From Capra hircus (taxonomy: Eukaryota > Chordata > Mammalia > Artiodactyla > Bovidae), in assembly GCF_001704415.2 (NCBI RefSeq), contig NC_030814.1, positions 75,509,121 to 75,573,120 on the forward strand: a stretch of DNA of 64,000 bases. Reading direction: 5' to 3'. A program made the translations under genes and the position numbers. The notes under the pieces were generated by a model, which saw only the letters and a list, made by a program, of their open reading frames with translations, did not search any database and was not told the DNA's origin. Shown here piece by piece: positions 11,182 to 22,742 of this stretch. Every line of letters begins with the position of its first letter. Position 1 is the stretch's first letter.

Positions 11182-12475
11182 GAAACTGTTCTGTGTCTAG
11201 GATTTCATCTATCTTGAAACCACTAAAGTTTAGAATCCAATAATTTAAATCACAAGACTTATGGCAGCTACCGTGACTACAGGATCTCCCTTACATCTTA
11301 AACTCTTAATAGTTGAGTTACCAAACCTAAATACTTGGCTTATAGTTCCTTTTATTCCAAGAAGCATTTACTGGGTGTGTAGGGGGTACAAGACACCCAT
11401 CCTGCTTAGTGTCCAGGAAAACCGGGATGGATAAGTGCATTTGCTTTTTTCAAGGAATCACAATCCAGGAAGTTAAACTTATAGTCATATGTGATGGTGA
11501 CAGACAAAATGCAATCCAAGATACCACAGTCATAGAAAGCATGGGCCTTCCATGGGCCTCACACAGGCTAAAGCATGGACAAAGTGGTTAAGCCTGAGGC
11601 CCAAAAGTAAAGCACAGCAAAGAAGAGGCACAAGCACTGGTTTTTGTGAGCAGAGAGATTAGCACCCTCATCCCCCAACCCCAGCCCATCTCACTGGACT
11701 TTCTGCTCTCCACATGTGAATGGGATATGGTGCAGCTGCCAAATATTTGTGTTCTCATGTACATGCACTTACTCTGTCTACCTAGCCTCAAAGGGCCCTG
11801 AGCTACACAGCCAGGCCTGTTTTCCTTGGTAGCCCTGCATCATCTGCGTGGGTGTCTGGTAGTCCCCTGTCCAGGGCCCTGCAGCCCTTTGGAAGCATGA
11901 ACCAAGACGTCTGCTTTCGATACAGGAGGAGTTTGCACACTCTTTGGCAAGTCCAAGTAGCATGTGAGTCAACAAAGTACAAGCTGAGAGTGACAAGGTC
12001 ATTCAAGGGCATGGACAGAAACTGCAGGGCATATGGATGGCCTTGTTTGGACACCTCAGCCAGGCAATGAGCAGATCCTGACTGATGGTGTCCCGTGGAG
12101 CTTCAGTTCCTTCCTATCAGCCTGTGAGGGAGTTGGCTCTCTCTCTCCATTCCTGGAGAGCCTGCAACTGCCAGCCCCAATCTGGACACGAGATTGTGCC
12201 TTACTCAGAAGAAGTGGTGAGCAGCTCCTCTCTGGCCTGCTGAGGCCCTCACAGAGGGGGCCCCGCTTTAGAGAGCAGCATCTGGTGCCCTCTCATCACT
12301 CACTCCTAGCTCAGCAGCGTCAGGATCCACATCCGCCAGCCTGGAAAACTCCTCCAATTACACAGCTGGTGGCCCTGTCAAGAAATGGAAGCATCTCGAC
12401 TGGTCTTTCCCCTCCACTCCAGTGTTCCTCAGCCAAGCCCCACACAGCAGTCAAAGATCCTTCTAAAGCAAAGTG
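11182..12475. other. No gene recognised
   Basis: No young repeat or convincing exon. The region 11780-12480 is somewhat GC-rich and open in several frames (longest 12033-12482, 149 residues). The frame overlaps others on both strands and has no domain I recognise, so I treat it as chance. Confidence 0.4.
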
Positions 12476-12479
12476 CTTA

Positions 12480-13100
12480 TGACTTCACTCCACTGCCTCA
12501 AAGGCTCCCATTTCCCTGCCAATCTTCACAATAATATCCAAATTCCCTTCTTTTGAAGTACAATGCACTTCATGACCTGCCCTCATCCCACTTTTCAACA
12601 GTCTCCTGCCATTTCCCCCTTCCTCTCCAGGCTGTACTATCATGGTGAATTCCCTCTAGTCCCATAAGAACATTTTCATTCTCTTTTTTTCTCCCTTGTT
12701 CTATCAATCCTGGTGCAAAGCCTTTTCCTCTGAATATGACCCAATGTGCAGCTCTAAACCCTCATCCTCTTGCTCAGCAGAACTCTTTTAGGGCCGAATT
12801 TCAATGTCATTACCTCTTAGAAGCCATCTTTATCTATTCTAACCTCAAAGACTAAGTGAGTTATCCAACCTTTGCATTTCCAAGGCACCCAATACTTCAT
12901 TATTATGCATTACATTGTATACTTGTTATTGGTTCATCTGTATCAGCTATCACCCCTACTCTCCACACACGTAATATATGTTGGGCTGCTTGGAAGCAAG
13001 GCTATGCTATTCACCAATATAGGGGTATCCCTTAACCTAGCATAGTACCTAAAACTTAAGTACATACTCTAAATATCTATTGAATGAATGAATGACAGGA
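12480..13100 (+). mobile_element. L2 LINE 3' end
   Basis: The order of landmarks matches an old mammalian L2 3' end: cytosine-rich 'ctgccaatcttcac' and 'tttcctctga' blocks, a long pyrimidine-rich middle, a TTATTATGCATTACATTG region, and the terminal ATCTATTGAATGAATGAATG at 13076-13095. It has no coding capacity left. Confidence 0.75.
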
Positions 13101-13450
13101 AAGTGAATCAGTATCAAAGTGAGTAAAGGACTTCTTTATAACTTTGGATCAAGAATAAATAAATAAAGCATCCAATTCAACTTTCTCTCCTTTAAAGATA
13201 AGAGAATGGTGCCCACAGAACTTAAGTGATTTCCTGGTTGACAATCAGTACCCCAACCTGAATAAAAGCTAGTCTCCTAAATTCCCCACAAAAGCTCATG
13301 AACACCAAAAAAAAAAAAAAAATTCAAGAATTCACTCTAAAGGGTATAATTTCTTCTTTGGAGATTGAGATCCTTAAGACTCTAGCCTCAACTCAAACTA
13401 AAATTCAATAGTACAACTGCAGGTTAAAGGAAACGCCATCTTTAACCTAT
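13101..13450. other. No gene; poly-A run
   Basis: Nothing recognised except an uninterrupted A-run at about 13306-13322, which could be the remnant tail of an unidentified retroposon. Confidence 0.4.
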
Positions 13451-13451
13451 T

Positions 13452-13650
13452 CTGTAGGGTGGTACAGTGGTAAAGAATCCATCTGCCAATGTAGGAGAAA
13501 CACGTTTGATCCCTGGGTCAGGAAGATACCCTGGAGAAGGCAATGGCATCCCACTCCAATGTTCTTGCCTTGAAAGTTCCATGGATAGAGGAGCCTGGCA
13601 GGCTACAGTCCACATGGTGGACAAAAGTCAGACAGGACTAAACACACATG
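13452..13650 (+). mobile_element. Bov-tA SINE
   Basis: A diverged sense Bov-tA: GTGGTAAAGAATCC at 13468, GATCCCTGGGTCAGGAAGAT (RNA polymerase III B-box type region), then the CTGGAGAAGGCAATGG...GAGCCTGG body and a CAGACAGGACTAAACACACA tail. The first bases are degraded. Confidence 0.88.
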
Positions 13651-15355
13651 TTCATCCATGGAGCTTAGCATATTATGTAGAGACCCACGCACACTGGTCT
13701 TTAATTATTCTTATTCTGTGTTGAAATTCCAGGATGGGCATCGACAACCAGACTAACTATGCCATTGTAGTACCCTCAAAACCCCTTTATGGTTTAGCAT
13801 AATGAAGCACAACAAGACAAATCTAGGGTTGGCCTAAGTTCTATAGGTGATTTACTGAGTAATTTATGGCAAATTGATATATGATGATACTATAATCATC
13901 ACATTTGCTTCCTATGGAGATTTATTTTAACAGTATATTATAATCCAAATTGCAGCATTTGGTGAAATTAAGTGACTGGATTTTATAAATATTCCATCTG
14001 GAAGCTGAATTCAACTTCCAGCTTCTTTTCATGCTGCAGACACGTGAGCAGAGGGAAATTAGCTGGCTGCTGGTATTGAACCGAGGGGGAATAATCAGGA
14101 GTCCCTGATTGTTTAGCACTAGCTGGGTGAGGGTGTGGTCCCTCCAAGAAGGAGGGATGTTACATTACCCTTTCAGTTCAGTAGGAAGTCCAGAGTGATT
14201 GACCTTAATAAAGTTATCCAAAGTCCTACTGAACCTAGCTCCTAGCTTTTGGCATTGACAAAAATGAGAGTTAAAATTTTCATAAATTTTGAAAAAGTTT
14301 AAGTTCCTCTGTTCAAATAATCTCTCTGAGGCTTTTCTAAGTTCTGAATGTTCCACCCCTGATAGAAGCTCTCCTGGCTGCCGGGTGAGGGGCAGTCACA
14401 CAGTTTATTCCTCTAGGCCTACTTCAAGGCCTGCAAAGGTTCTTGCCTCCCATCATCTAATTGCCCACAGTAACTCAAAAAACAGCTTGCCTCAGGAGAC
14501 AGTGATGCTGGAAACCTTAGATGTGTCCTGCTTCTTAGCGTAGGAAGAAACAGAACAACTCTGCCTCCAAAAATATCCCGTAAATGCCAGATGTTTGAAT
14601 GGATAATGTCATATTCAAGAAATACTCTATTTACAGAAAGAATCTGCAGCCAACTCATCAGTGACATATATGTGTTTTATGGTGAAAACAATAGAATTAT
14701 TGCTCTCTGAGGGAAAAAATCATAAATAATCCAATAAGTTTTATATGGGGCTAAGAGAAATAATCAGTTATTCTACTTCCTTCCCCTTTATCTAAAGCTA
14801 CCATTTCACATTCTTTCATACAAATGATTTTTAAACCAGAGAAATGGCATACTTTTAAAATCTGAAATAGGATTCAGTTGCAGATGATGCAATTTTCAAT
14901 TAACCAAAGACACCCGCTACTAGATCTTACTTAGTACTTCACTTGAGCACATCTTTCTGCTGGGGTTGCTCTCAAAAAGACCCTGAGCCCACTCCCTAGC
15001 CCTTCCTGGTCTCGCTCTGCATGAGGCAGTTTTTCCACCCTGCCCTCCATCCACAGGCCCCAGTTGGGCAGAAGTCACATTAGTTCTGTGAACACAAAAT
15101 TTTCTAGGGTAACCTTTATTATATCAAACAAATATACATGCTCTTTTTTTAAGAAAACAAAATGAGGTACCTCCAGAGCACTGGTACATTCTCACTTAAA
15201 ACACTGCAGATGTCAGCATTCCTTAAGAAAACTTTCTTCCTCACAACAGAAAACAGAAGTTTCTTTCATCCTGCCTTCCAACTCTGTTCTTATTTGTCTG
15301 ATATGAAAGAGGACTTTGAGAAATTATCAGCAAGGGACTTCTAAGAGTAGGTTTT
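13651..15355. other. No gene or repeat recognised
   Basis: 1.7 kb with no coding gene and no repeat that I can name. Frames are all shorter than 85 residues. Confidence 0.4.
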
Positions 15356-15357
15356 CT

Positions 15358-15475
15358 TGTTTAGATGCTGGTCTCTTCTATGACAGGGACAGTGACCTGC
15401 TCATTTTTGTATACAAAGCCTGTGACACAATTCCAGGGTCATTCCAGTTGCTCAATAAACACTGTCGAATGCGAA
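15358..15475 (+). mobile_element. L2 LINE 3' end fragment
   Basis: A short sense L2 end: ATGACAGGGACAGTGACCTG, then TCATTTTTGTATACAAAGCC and TTGCTCAATAAACACTGTCG, corresponding to the L2 terminal segment 'cagggact...ttcactgctgtatcccc...gctcaataaatatttg'. Confidence 0.65.
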
Positions 15476-16015
15476 TTATACTTAATAAGAAACAAGAGAA
15501 CACAATGTTTGGATAAGCAAGTTGCTGTTGACCCCACACTTCCATCCAAAAGAAGGAATCACTTTTACAATAGCTGGTTTTTGTGTGAGTTCCAATAACA
15601 AGAAGTTGCCCACCCTCTTGCTCTGGAATATCCAACTGCTATATTGAACTGAAAGCAGCCTCCCTGAAATTTCCATTTGATTTGGTACAAATTAGGTTTG
15701 AAATACACACCTTAAAATCAACTTGGAGGCTCTTCTTGGATTTTGATTTTAGCAATGGAACACCAGCTTCTTTTGTGTATTCTAAGAAAATAGATATTGC
15801 AAAAGCAACTTTGGGAAGGATAACAAAGTAATATGTTGATCTTCACATATCTCTCTGGACCCTGGAAGGAACCAAAACGAAACTAATGGAAACCTTCCAT
15901 TGCTAATGCAAGAGAGTCACTTATGTTGCAAAGGCCATGATGAAAGGACATTTCTCCACACACTGAGTATCAATGTGACTACAGTCTTACCCAAGTGTTT
16001 AAAAATATTTGGCCA
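15476..16015. other. No gene recognised
   Basis: No recognisable coding sequence or repeat. The small frames on both strands look like chance. Confidence 0.4.
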
Positions 16016-16410
16016 TTTATTCATTCTCAAGTATCTCTTATATCCCTACTAAATGCCAGGCACTGTGATAGGCTGCTTCTGCTGCTGCTAAGTTGCTTCA
16101 GTCGTGTCTGACTCTGTGCGACTCCATAGACGGCAGCCCACCAGGCTCTGCCATTCCTGGGATTCTCCAGGCAAGAACACTGGATTGGGTTGCCATTTCC
16201 TTCTTCAATGCATGAAAATGAAAAGTGAAAGTGAGGTCGCTCAGTCGTGTCCGACTCTTCACGACCCCATGAACTGCAGCCTACCAGGCTTTTCCGTCCA
16301 TGGGATTTTCCAGGCAAGAGTACTGGAGTGGGATGCCATCGATTGGACACAAAGAAATTGAAGATACAATCAAGGCTCTCAATAAAGTCACATTCTAGTT
16401 TCAAAGAAAT
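16016..16410 (+). mobile_element. Old mammalian repeat split by a Bov-A2
   Basis: The pieces 16016-16073 (ACTAAATGCCAGGCACTGTGATAGG) and 16343-16410 (GACACAAAGAAATTGAAGATACA...AAGTCACATTCTAG) read as two halves of one old 'ccaggcactgt...acattctag' repeat also present near 31.3 kb. The Bov-A2 between them would have split it. The family name is uncertain (MIR/L2-like). Confidence 0.5.
16074..16341 (-). mobile_element. Bov-A2 dimeric SINE
   Basis: An antisense Bov-A2 with both monomers and the GAAAATGAAAAGTGAAAGTG linker at 16213-16232. It begins with the inverted AGC tail (GCTTCTGCTGCTGCTAAG). The long frames on both strands here are SINE-derived. Confidence 0.93.
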
Positions 16411-16734
16411 AAACCAGTAAACACCACACTCTGCAAGAAATGCTCTGCTATCTATAGACACAGAGTTCTAAAGAAATTTAACCAGAGACATATTTAAGTC
16501 AGTCCACCAAGGTCGTGAAAGTCTTCCCCAAACTGGAAATGCTTGACTTGATTCACTAGATGACAAAGTAAAATTGGGCCAGCCAAAGAAGAGGAAGGGT
16601 GTTTGAAGAACAAAAGTATCTGTCATAGTAGCATGGAGGATACTATAGAAACAAACAAACAAAAAAAAAATATTCAGGCTTATAAATGGCCTAATATATT
16701 TGGAATATGGGTTGAAATAAGAGACTGACAGAGA
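16411..16734. other. No gene recognised
   Basis: Nothing recognised; contains an (AAAC)3/A-run stretch at 16650-16670. Confidence 0.4.
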
Positions 16735-17130
16735 GATAAAGTTGCATGCATATGCCAGGGCCTGATGATGAAAGAATTCATATGCCATGCTAAAAATTCA
16801 CCTTTATCCTTTAGAATAGAAAGTCACTGAAAATGTTTGAGAAGGAAGTAGCAATACAATATTTGCCTTTTGGAATGATCACCCTCATGGCATTGGAGAA
16901 AGTGAATTAATGGAGACAAGAGTGATACAGAAGAAAGATTCGATTGGGATGATCCAGGATAGAATAAAGTGGGCAGCAGTGGGAGCAGAGAGAAAGGGGC
17001 TGACTTAAAACACATTGAGGAAATGGAATTGATAGGACATAGCAGCCCTTTGTGATGTGAGTTGAGCAGAAGAGCCGAGTCTAGGATGATTCCAGGTTTC
17101 CAGCTCGTGTGATGAGGTGGAAAGAGAGGC
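16735..17130 (+). mobile_element. Unnamed old mammalian interspersed repeat
   Basis: The succession 'cctttagaatagaaagtcac', 'gaatgatcaccctcatggca' and 'gaggatgattccaggtttcc'-type segments follows a widespread old mammalian repeat I know by sequence but cannot name with confidence. No ORF. Confidence 0.45.
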
Positions 17131-17147
17131 ATTCACTAAGCTACTTT

Positions 17148-17290
17148 TCTCAGTGTTGTATGTGGACCACAGACATCAGAACCACTACAGGTATTTGCAA
17201 ACAGTGTCGATTCTTCATGCCATCCTACATTTAATGAGTCAGAATTTATATATAATGATGTTTGATACACACTGAACGCAAGAAAAAATA
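17148..17290 (-). mobile_element. MER5-like nonautonomous hAT fragment
   Basis: GTGTTGTATGTGGACCACAG, then CATCAGAACCACTACAGG and AATGAGTCAGAATTTATA, resemble the MER5A/B pattern 'tgtggtcc...cagcatcacctgg...tgaatcagaatctc'. Diverged and short, so tentative; the strand is uncertain. Confidence 0.5.
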
Positions 17291-18058
17291 CAGAAAGAGG
17301 AGCAGAGAAGATAGTGAGGAAGATAATGAGAAGATAGTGAGGAAGATGATGAGCTTAGTTTAAAGCCTGTTGCTTTTGAGAAGCCAGTGGAATATCTACA
17401 TGGATGGGTTCCACGAGCAGTAGGCAATACAGGACCCCAGCTTGGGGAAAGAAAAGGTCTGAAGTTGTTTTCTTTAGGAGTCAACAGCTTTTAAGTGACA
17501 GCTAAAGATATAGGTGGTTTTTAAACAAAATCATCCTGGGGCATATAGAAGGAAAGCAACTGGAAAAAGCCTGAAATTAACCCGGGAATATTGAGGCATA
17601 GGATATTTCAGGGGAAGGTAGCTCACAAGTAAACACAGCATGTAACAGCACAAAAAACTACTAGGTTCAGCCCTGATTCTACTGAACCAGCAGAGATAAA
17701 ACCTGTGCAAGCATAGCTTTCCTGATTATTTGAATCCATTCTATCTCTAGAGAAGATAGGAGATTATGTCAGATGGCTACCATTTAAATCTGCAGTGAGA
17801 GGTTTCATAATGCCTTTATCGTGAAAGGCTCAGGTCATTTTCTACCTACTTACTCCCCCAAACAAAAAGACTTTGGTCACAACAAGGGAATGCACAGTAG
17901 CCAGTTGTGTGGTTGTATGCAGACAAGCTTCATGGACACTTCTCAGATCCCAACTTAGCCCAAGAATGTGGGAAGGAATATAGGAAAGGCAGGCTAACAA
18001 AACTTTCTCATGTGTTCTCTGGACCGCTGACGGTTAGAGTTGTTACTGGGTTCTGGTC
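17291..18058. other. No gene recognised
   Basis: No gene or nameable repeat. A local tandem GATAGTGAGGAAGAT(A/G)ATGAG repeat lies at about 17310-17352 (two imperfect copies). Confidence 0.4.
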
Positions 18059-18070
18059 CCAAAAGACATA

Positions 18071-18262
18071 CTGGGTGAGCACTCAGTCATGTCCAACCCT
18101 TTGTGACTCCATGAACTATACCCTGCCAGGTTCCTCTGTTCATGGGGTTTCCCAGGCAAGAATGCTGGAGTGGGTTGCCATTTCCTCCTCCAGGGGACCT
18201 TCCCAGCCCACATCACCTGCATTGGCAGGCAAATTCTTTACCACTGAGCCACTTGGCAAGTT
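18071..18262 (-). mobile_element. Bov-tA SINE
   Basis: An antisense Bov-tA flanked by a perfect 12-bp target duplication, CCAAAAGACATA, at 18059-18070 and 18263-18274. The internal B-box side and closing CTGAGCCAC end are recognisable. Confidence 0.95.
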
Positions 18263-18274
18263 CCAAAAGACATA

Positions 18275-18919
18275 GACCAGCTTCCAAGTGACTTAAGAGC
18301 AAATGGCTGTAAGAAATTCTTCAAAGGCCATCATCAGGAGCTAGACCCTCAAACACATTCCAGGTTAACGTCACTTCAAGCTGGGCAATGCAGCCCCATA
18401 AGGTCCCTCAACAACAGGGACAGAGAGGACTTAATCACTTTCCTATATCCCAAATGCATTCAATTCAAATACTTCAAACATTTAAACTAACCCAATCTAT
18501 GCAGACTTCAAACAGCAAACTTCGAACAGTGGAATTATCATCCAAAACATTTTCTTCTTATGATCAATAAAATTCATTATATTTGAAAATTCAGACAATT
18601 CGCACAATATAACACTTAACCATAAGAGACCCATCCCAAAGTAATCATTTCAAAACACAATTTATTTAAAACTATCAGAACTGCTAATGACCTTCTAAGC
18701 CATCATTTATGGAAACACTTTCAAGATTTCTATTTGGGCAAGCCATCAAGGAGCTTTTGCGATATTATCCTTGGAGAACAGGAGAAAGCTGATTGGCATA
18801 GCTCTGTAGATCATAGAAAGACAGTGGTTATAGCATGTCCAATAATTTAGCTTGTATTCATCAAAGATTAGAAAGGTAGAAAGCTAAGCTGCACTGATTC
18901 TGACCCCCAACACACACAA
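18275..18919. other. No gene or repeat recognised
   Basis: No coding or repeat content identified. Confidence 0.4.
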
Positions 18920-19100
18920 TGGTTTAGCAAGTTATTTACTCAATTCTCTCAGCACTATCTCTCCGTGCCTCAGTCTTCTCATCTATAAATTAGGGATAAT
19001 ATTTTATATATCTTGTATGAGTGTTGAGAGTGTTAAATAAGGTAATCAGTATAAACACATAGCAAGTACTCTTATGTGTTTGCTCTAATTTTTCATTATA
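18920..19100 (+). mobile_element. MIR SINE
   Basis: A sense MIR: TTACTCAATTCTCTCAGC...CTCCGTGCCTCAGTCTTCTCATCTATAAATTAGGGATAATA, then GAGAGTGTTAAATAAGG and an AGCAAGTACTC end. This is the MIR core order. Confidence 0.82.
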
Positions 19101-19879
19101 AAAATGAAAAAGTAAAGCACCATTTCGATCTGCATATCATGTGACTTAAAAGAAATTAGGGAAAAAATCCTCAGCATGAATAAAGTATTTTCATTTTTTA
19201 AAAACAAGGCTCTTAAACACATGCTTCTAAAGTTCAAATGCGGCCTATTTGATAAAACTAGTATACATTATCTCTTCAGCAATATTTTACTTTTAGCCTA
19301 AATAGATGCCACAGAATTCCATTGGGTTGGAAAATTTCTTGTAGAGGAGAATAAGTACTTTAATTCCCTTAATTTCCGGCTTTAAAGCATTGAGAAAGGT
19401 TCTTAACTCTGACCCCATATCCTCGTTCATGGAAACATTTCACTATGTTGGAAGCACTTTCATTAAGATTAAAAATTAGACGATGTAGCAGTTTTGTTAC
19501 TGCATTTCTCTTTCTCTTTCAGTAGAAACACCAAACTTGTCCCAAAGTTTATCATTTATGGAACATATGTCAAGAGCTAAGGCCTAGCAATGGTGAACTA
19601 CAATCTTCAGATATCAATAAAACCACTATTTTTCATCCTTATTATTCATTGCATTTAAATCATGATAGTTCAAGCATTGCCTCATCACATATCATCTCAG
19701 TGGGAGAGATAAATCTTATTAGACAGAGTTCATTAAATATTAAGTATAGAATTGAAGCTCAGCACTTATACCAATGATCACCAACACAAGTATAGGGATC
19801 ATCCATATAATGGAAATAAGAGAAGCAGGTTGGGAAAGGGGAAGACTGAGACAAACTAAAAAGTCCATGCCCTTTCTAA
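19101..19879. other. No gene or repeat recognised
   Basis: AT-rich, with no frame or repeat that I recognise. Confidence 0.4.
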
Positions 19880-20130
19880 AGTGAGCAGTGGCAGCAACAT
19901 GGTTTACTTCAGTTCTCCGTATATAAGAACATAAGCCCAGTGTTGCCAGCTTGGTTTTTCAAAAGCCTGAAGTCACATTTGTATGTAAAATATTCTGAAT
20001 TCTAAATATTAGCGTCAAGTTCTATGAAAAACAAATGAACAACAGAGGCCAAATAAAAATCCTTGGTGCCAAATTCAATCCATGGGCCATCAGACTGCAA
20101 TTTCTGATTTATAAATCATCATTATGATCA
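19880..20130 (+). mobile_element. Possible hAT-type (MER58-like) fragment
   Basis: CAGTGTTGCCAGCTTGG, then AACAACAGAGGCCAAATAAAA and CCATGGGCCATCAGACTGC resemble the conserved ends of a nonautonomous hAT element with the 'cagtgttgccag...ggcccgcaggccg' layout. Strongly diverged and tentative. Confidence 0.35.
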
Positions 20131-20339
20131 CCATATGGCCAACCCTGGCAGAATCTCAAGAGTGGCCACTAATGTGAACACTTTCCTTCTGACTACCTAT
20201 GACTAGCTTTGTTCTTCCCTTCATATCAACCAAGACTCACCAAATAATGTTAAACAGAACATGGAAAAGATGTTTCAAAGAAGTAAACTTGCCCAGCTAA
20301 TTATCTCCAGTCCATCTATTTAATTATTTTAATTTACCC

Positions 20340-21110
20340 AAGATACCCTCAAACGCTTTCTTTGGCAAGTCCTGGGCCGTTGGTATTAAAAGGCCTGCCT
20401 GATGGTGCAGGAGCAAAGAGGCAGGTCTGTCTCAGTTCTGGAGGCCCCCTCCCCCATCAGGCCAGTTGACCTTGACGGGAAGGGTGGTGAAAAACGGCTG
20501 GCTCTCATGCCCACTGACATTTGGAAGCACAGGTGCAGCCCAGAGCCCTGGCAGGATTCAGCCAGGCGCTCCTGTGACAAGCCCAAGCCTGAGGGGTGGA
20601 CTCCCCTGACAGTCTAAGCAGGAGGCTGAATCTGTCACTGTCTGGCTGGAACGGCTGAAGCGGCTGTCTGGGACAAGTGCTGACACCAGACGCCTGAACA
20701 GGGGCTCAGTCAAGCAGGCATTTGTTACAGAAAACTCCCCTAACTCATATTTCACAGTGATCAGAGGCGGTGAGGCGGAGACCCAAAGAGGCTCATCACC
20801 GGAGTATTAGCCATGGTGGTTATCACACAGGGACAGCTGGGCTGAAGCCAGAGAAGCCCTCTTTGGCGACAACAAATGTTCAGTGCCCTGGGGTGGTACA
20901 TCCTCCCCCATCCCCCATCTCCCATCCTCCAATGCGTGGCACTCCAACACCCCCTTGAGGCTCTGAATGGAAAGAACACGAGGAGGATGCGCTGGGCAGG
21001 GGAGGAAGGCACAGACTTGGAGGTAAGGAGAGCCTTGAGACTGGGCCCTGCCTATGGTCATTCAGACCCAGGCCCTGGCCTCTTCTTTCCATAGCCTCTC
21101 CTGATTTAAA
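20340..21110. other. GC-richer repeat-free block, no exon proven
   Basis: This is the most GC-rich repeat-free part of the window. Frames stay open on both strands at once (20386-20755, 20761-21094), which GC-rich noncoding DNA also produces. I see no conserved protein motif, no clear splice-bounded exon and too few CpG to call an island. A conserved noncoding element or unannotated exon is possible but unsupported. Confidence 0.35.
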
Positions 21111-21645
21111 GCAATGAGAGTCCCCTGGGACTTATCCTTCTAAAGAAAAGGGTTTTATTTTTTTCTTTCATCAATGCTGCTCTCCAGGGCACTCCACAAT
21201 GCTCATTGCTGAGCTCAGTTGGTCTGATGGAATTGAAAGACAAATGAAAGAGGCAGAGGAAATGTCATCAAATTTAATTTTTGTCTCAGGAGTTTCACGA
21301 ACAACTGCGTGTCCCCCCACCCCATTTTTCTAATTACATTGGCATGGCAATCAGGAGTGGTGATTATTTCCAAGCATCTCACCCATTAACTAGGATGCCC
21401 CACAACCCTGCTCCAAAGGCCATCCTGTATTGTTAGTGATTTCCCTCCTTTGGGAAACTTGAGAACCAAGTTTAAAATAATAAGAAAAGACAAAATCTTT
21501 CTTGATTAACCCTGACTCTTTTGAATTCAAAACCTAAATAGCTTTGACATGACTAGAGATCCTCAGTTACAGACTTACAAATTGGACAATAGAAATAATC
21601 ACTAGAATACTCACAAATATCTTAGTATCATATTTAATCATTATG
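21111..21645. other. Repeat-free, possible conserved noncoding DNA
   Basis: No repeat or gene identified. Segments such as 21320-21370 (TTTTTCTAATTACATTGGCA...) contain homeodomain-like TAATTA cores, but this is ordinary for AT-rich DNA. Listed because it adjoins the GC-rich block. Confidence 0.3.
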
Positions 21646-21654
21646 GTGACAGTA

Positions 21655-21870
21655 ATAATACTAACAGTAACCACTTACCTTTACTGGACACTTAGCATGT
21701 AACAAGCCTTATTCTAAGCATTTACATGGACAGTAATGAATTTTCACAATAACAAATGAGATAGGAATATTATTATCCCAATATTACAGGAGAGGACACT
21801 AGGGTCCAGTCTTAATTGTTCAAGTCACATAGCTTGAAAGAGGCAAAATCTGAATTACAAGTAAACAGTG
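21655..21870 (-). mobile_element. MIR SINE
   Basis: An antisense MIR: GGACACTTAGCATGTAACAAGCCTTATTCTAAGCATTTACATGG, then TATTATTATCCCAATATTACAGGAGAGGACACTAGGG and CAAGTCACATAGCTTG. All MIR landmarks are in the expected order. Confidence 0.88.
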
Positions 21871-22009
21871 CCTTTACACATAGTACTATTAGTGCTACTA
21901 AGGGATGATGGTGAAAGAACTCAGTTTAGGATTAGAACACCTTGATTTAGTCTTAATACATGAGTAACACCTACCAATTAAAGAGGAAAAAGATGACTAC
22001 TCCAACAGA

Positions 22010-22262
22010 AAAGTGAAGCAAAAAAAAAATGGAAAATTTACATAAAATTTTGACACGTGACTGAAAAAAAACACATATAAAATCTCACTAGTATTCAGAT
22101 ATTTGAAAATTACAGCAACATATGTTAGCTTTTGCCTATCATATTGAAAAATGTTAAAATTGTAATATCCAGAGTAGGTAAGAGTGTACTATCAGCCACT
22201 AGGGGGAAAAGTGTTGATTTATATAACATTTCTGAGGGGCAGCCTGATAATATATGTCAAAA
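22010..22262 (+). mobile_element. Old L1/HAL1-like fragment, part 1
   Basis: An A-rich stretch with 'aaaatttacataaaattttgaca' and 'cagcctgataatatatgtc' type segments resembling L1 3' regions. It appears to continue after the LTR at 22270-22742 and the CHR SINE at 22926-23110. Low-confidence family call. Confidence 0.4.
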
Positions 22263-22269
22263 TCTTGCA

Positions 22270-22742
22270 AGTGGTTTATATCTTCTCTGGTAGTTTTAAA
22301 ACACCGCTGTAAATTCTTTGACACTCCCTTCATTGAGAGGTAGCGAATCTACATTCTCTCCTCTCTGAAATGGGGTGGGGTTGTGACTGCTTCAACCAGC
22401 AAAAAATGACACCAAGTAACCTTCCAGGCTAGTTCATAAAGCCCATATATACCTGCCCTGTGCCACTGACATATTCTTGGAGCCCTGAGCCAATTAATAA
22501 AAGTATTAGATGAATATCACCAGGCTCGAGTGGCCACATGTAGGAACAACATTCAGCAGTCCTAGTGGAGCCCAGCCTCTGAGTCTCCCAGCTGAGATCC
22601 CAGACCTCACAGAGCAGGAAACTACCACCCCTGCTGTGTCCTCTCTGAATTTCTGACATTCAAGAGCATAATAAAATGGTGGTTATTTAATGCCGCTAAG
22701 TTTAGGGTTGGTTTCTTACACAGTAACAGATAACTGGAATAA
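22270..22742 (+). mobile_element. MLT1-type solo LTR (MaLR)
   Basis: It follows the pattern of an MLT1-family ERVL-MaLR LTR: AAATGGGGTGGGGTTGTGACTGC near 22368, GCCAGCCT...CAGCTGAGATCCCAGACCTC near 22575, a polyadenylation signal AATAAAA at about 22671, and the closing TAAGTTTAGGGTTGGTTTCTTACACAGTAACAGATAACTGG. There is no internal retroviral region, so it is a solo LTR. Confidence 0.72.

Noticed and set aside
12033..12482. 149-residue open frame as a possible host gene
   Set aside because: No recognisable domain; overlapping open frames occur on both strands in the same moderately GC-rich stretch, and the end runs into an L2 LINE. Nothing marks it as an exon.
16027..16461. 144-residue minus-strand frame
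   Set aside because: Encoded by a Bov-A2 SINE; the same amino-acid phrases recur at every Bov-A2 and Bov-tA in the window.
20386..21094. Stacked open frames suggesting a coding exon
   Set aside because: Frames are open on both strands in overlapping positions, which is a composition effect. No splice-site-bounded exon or known motif was seen.
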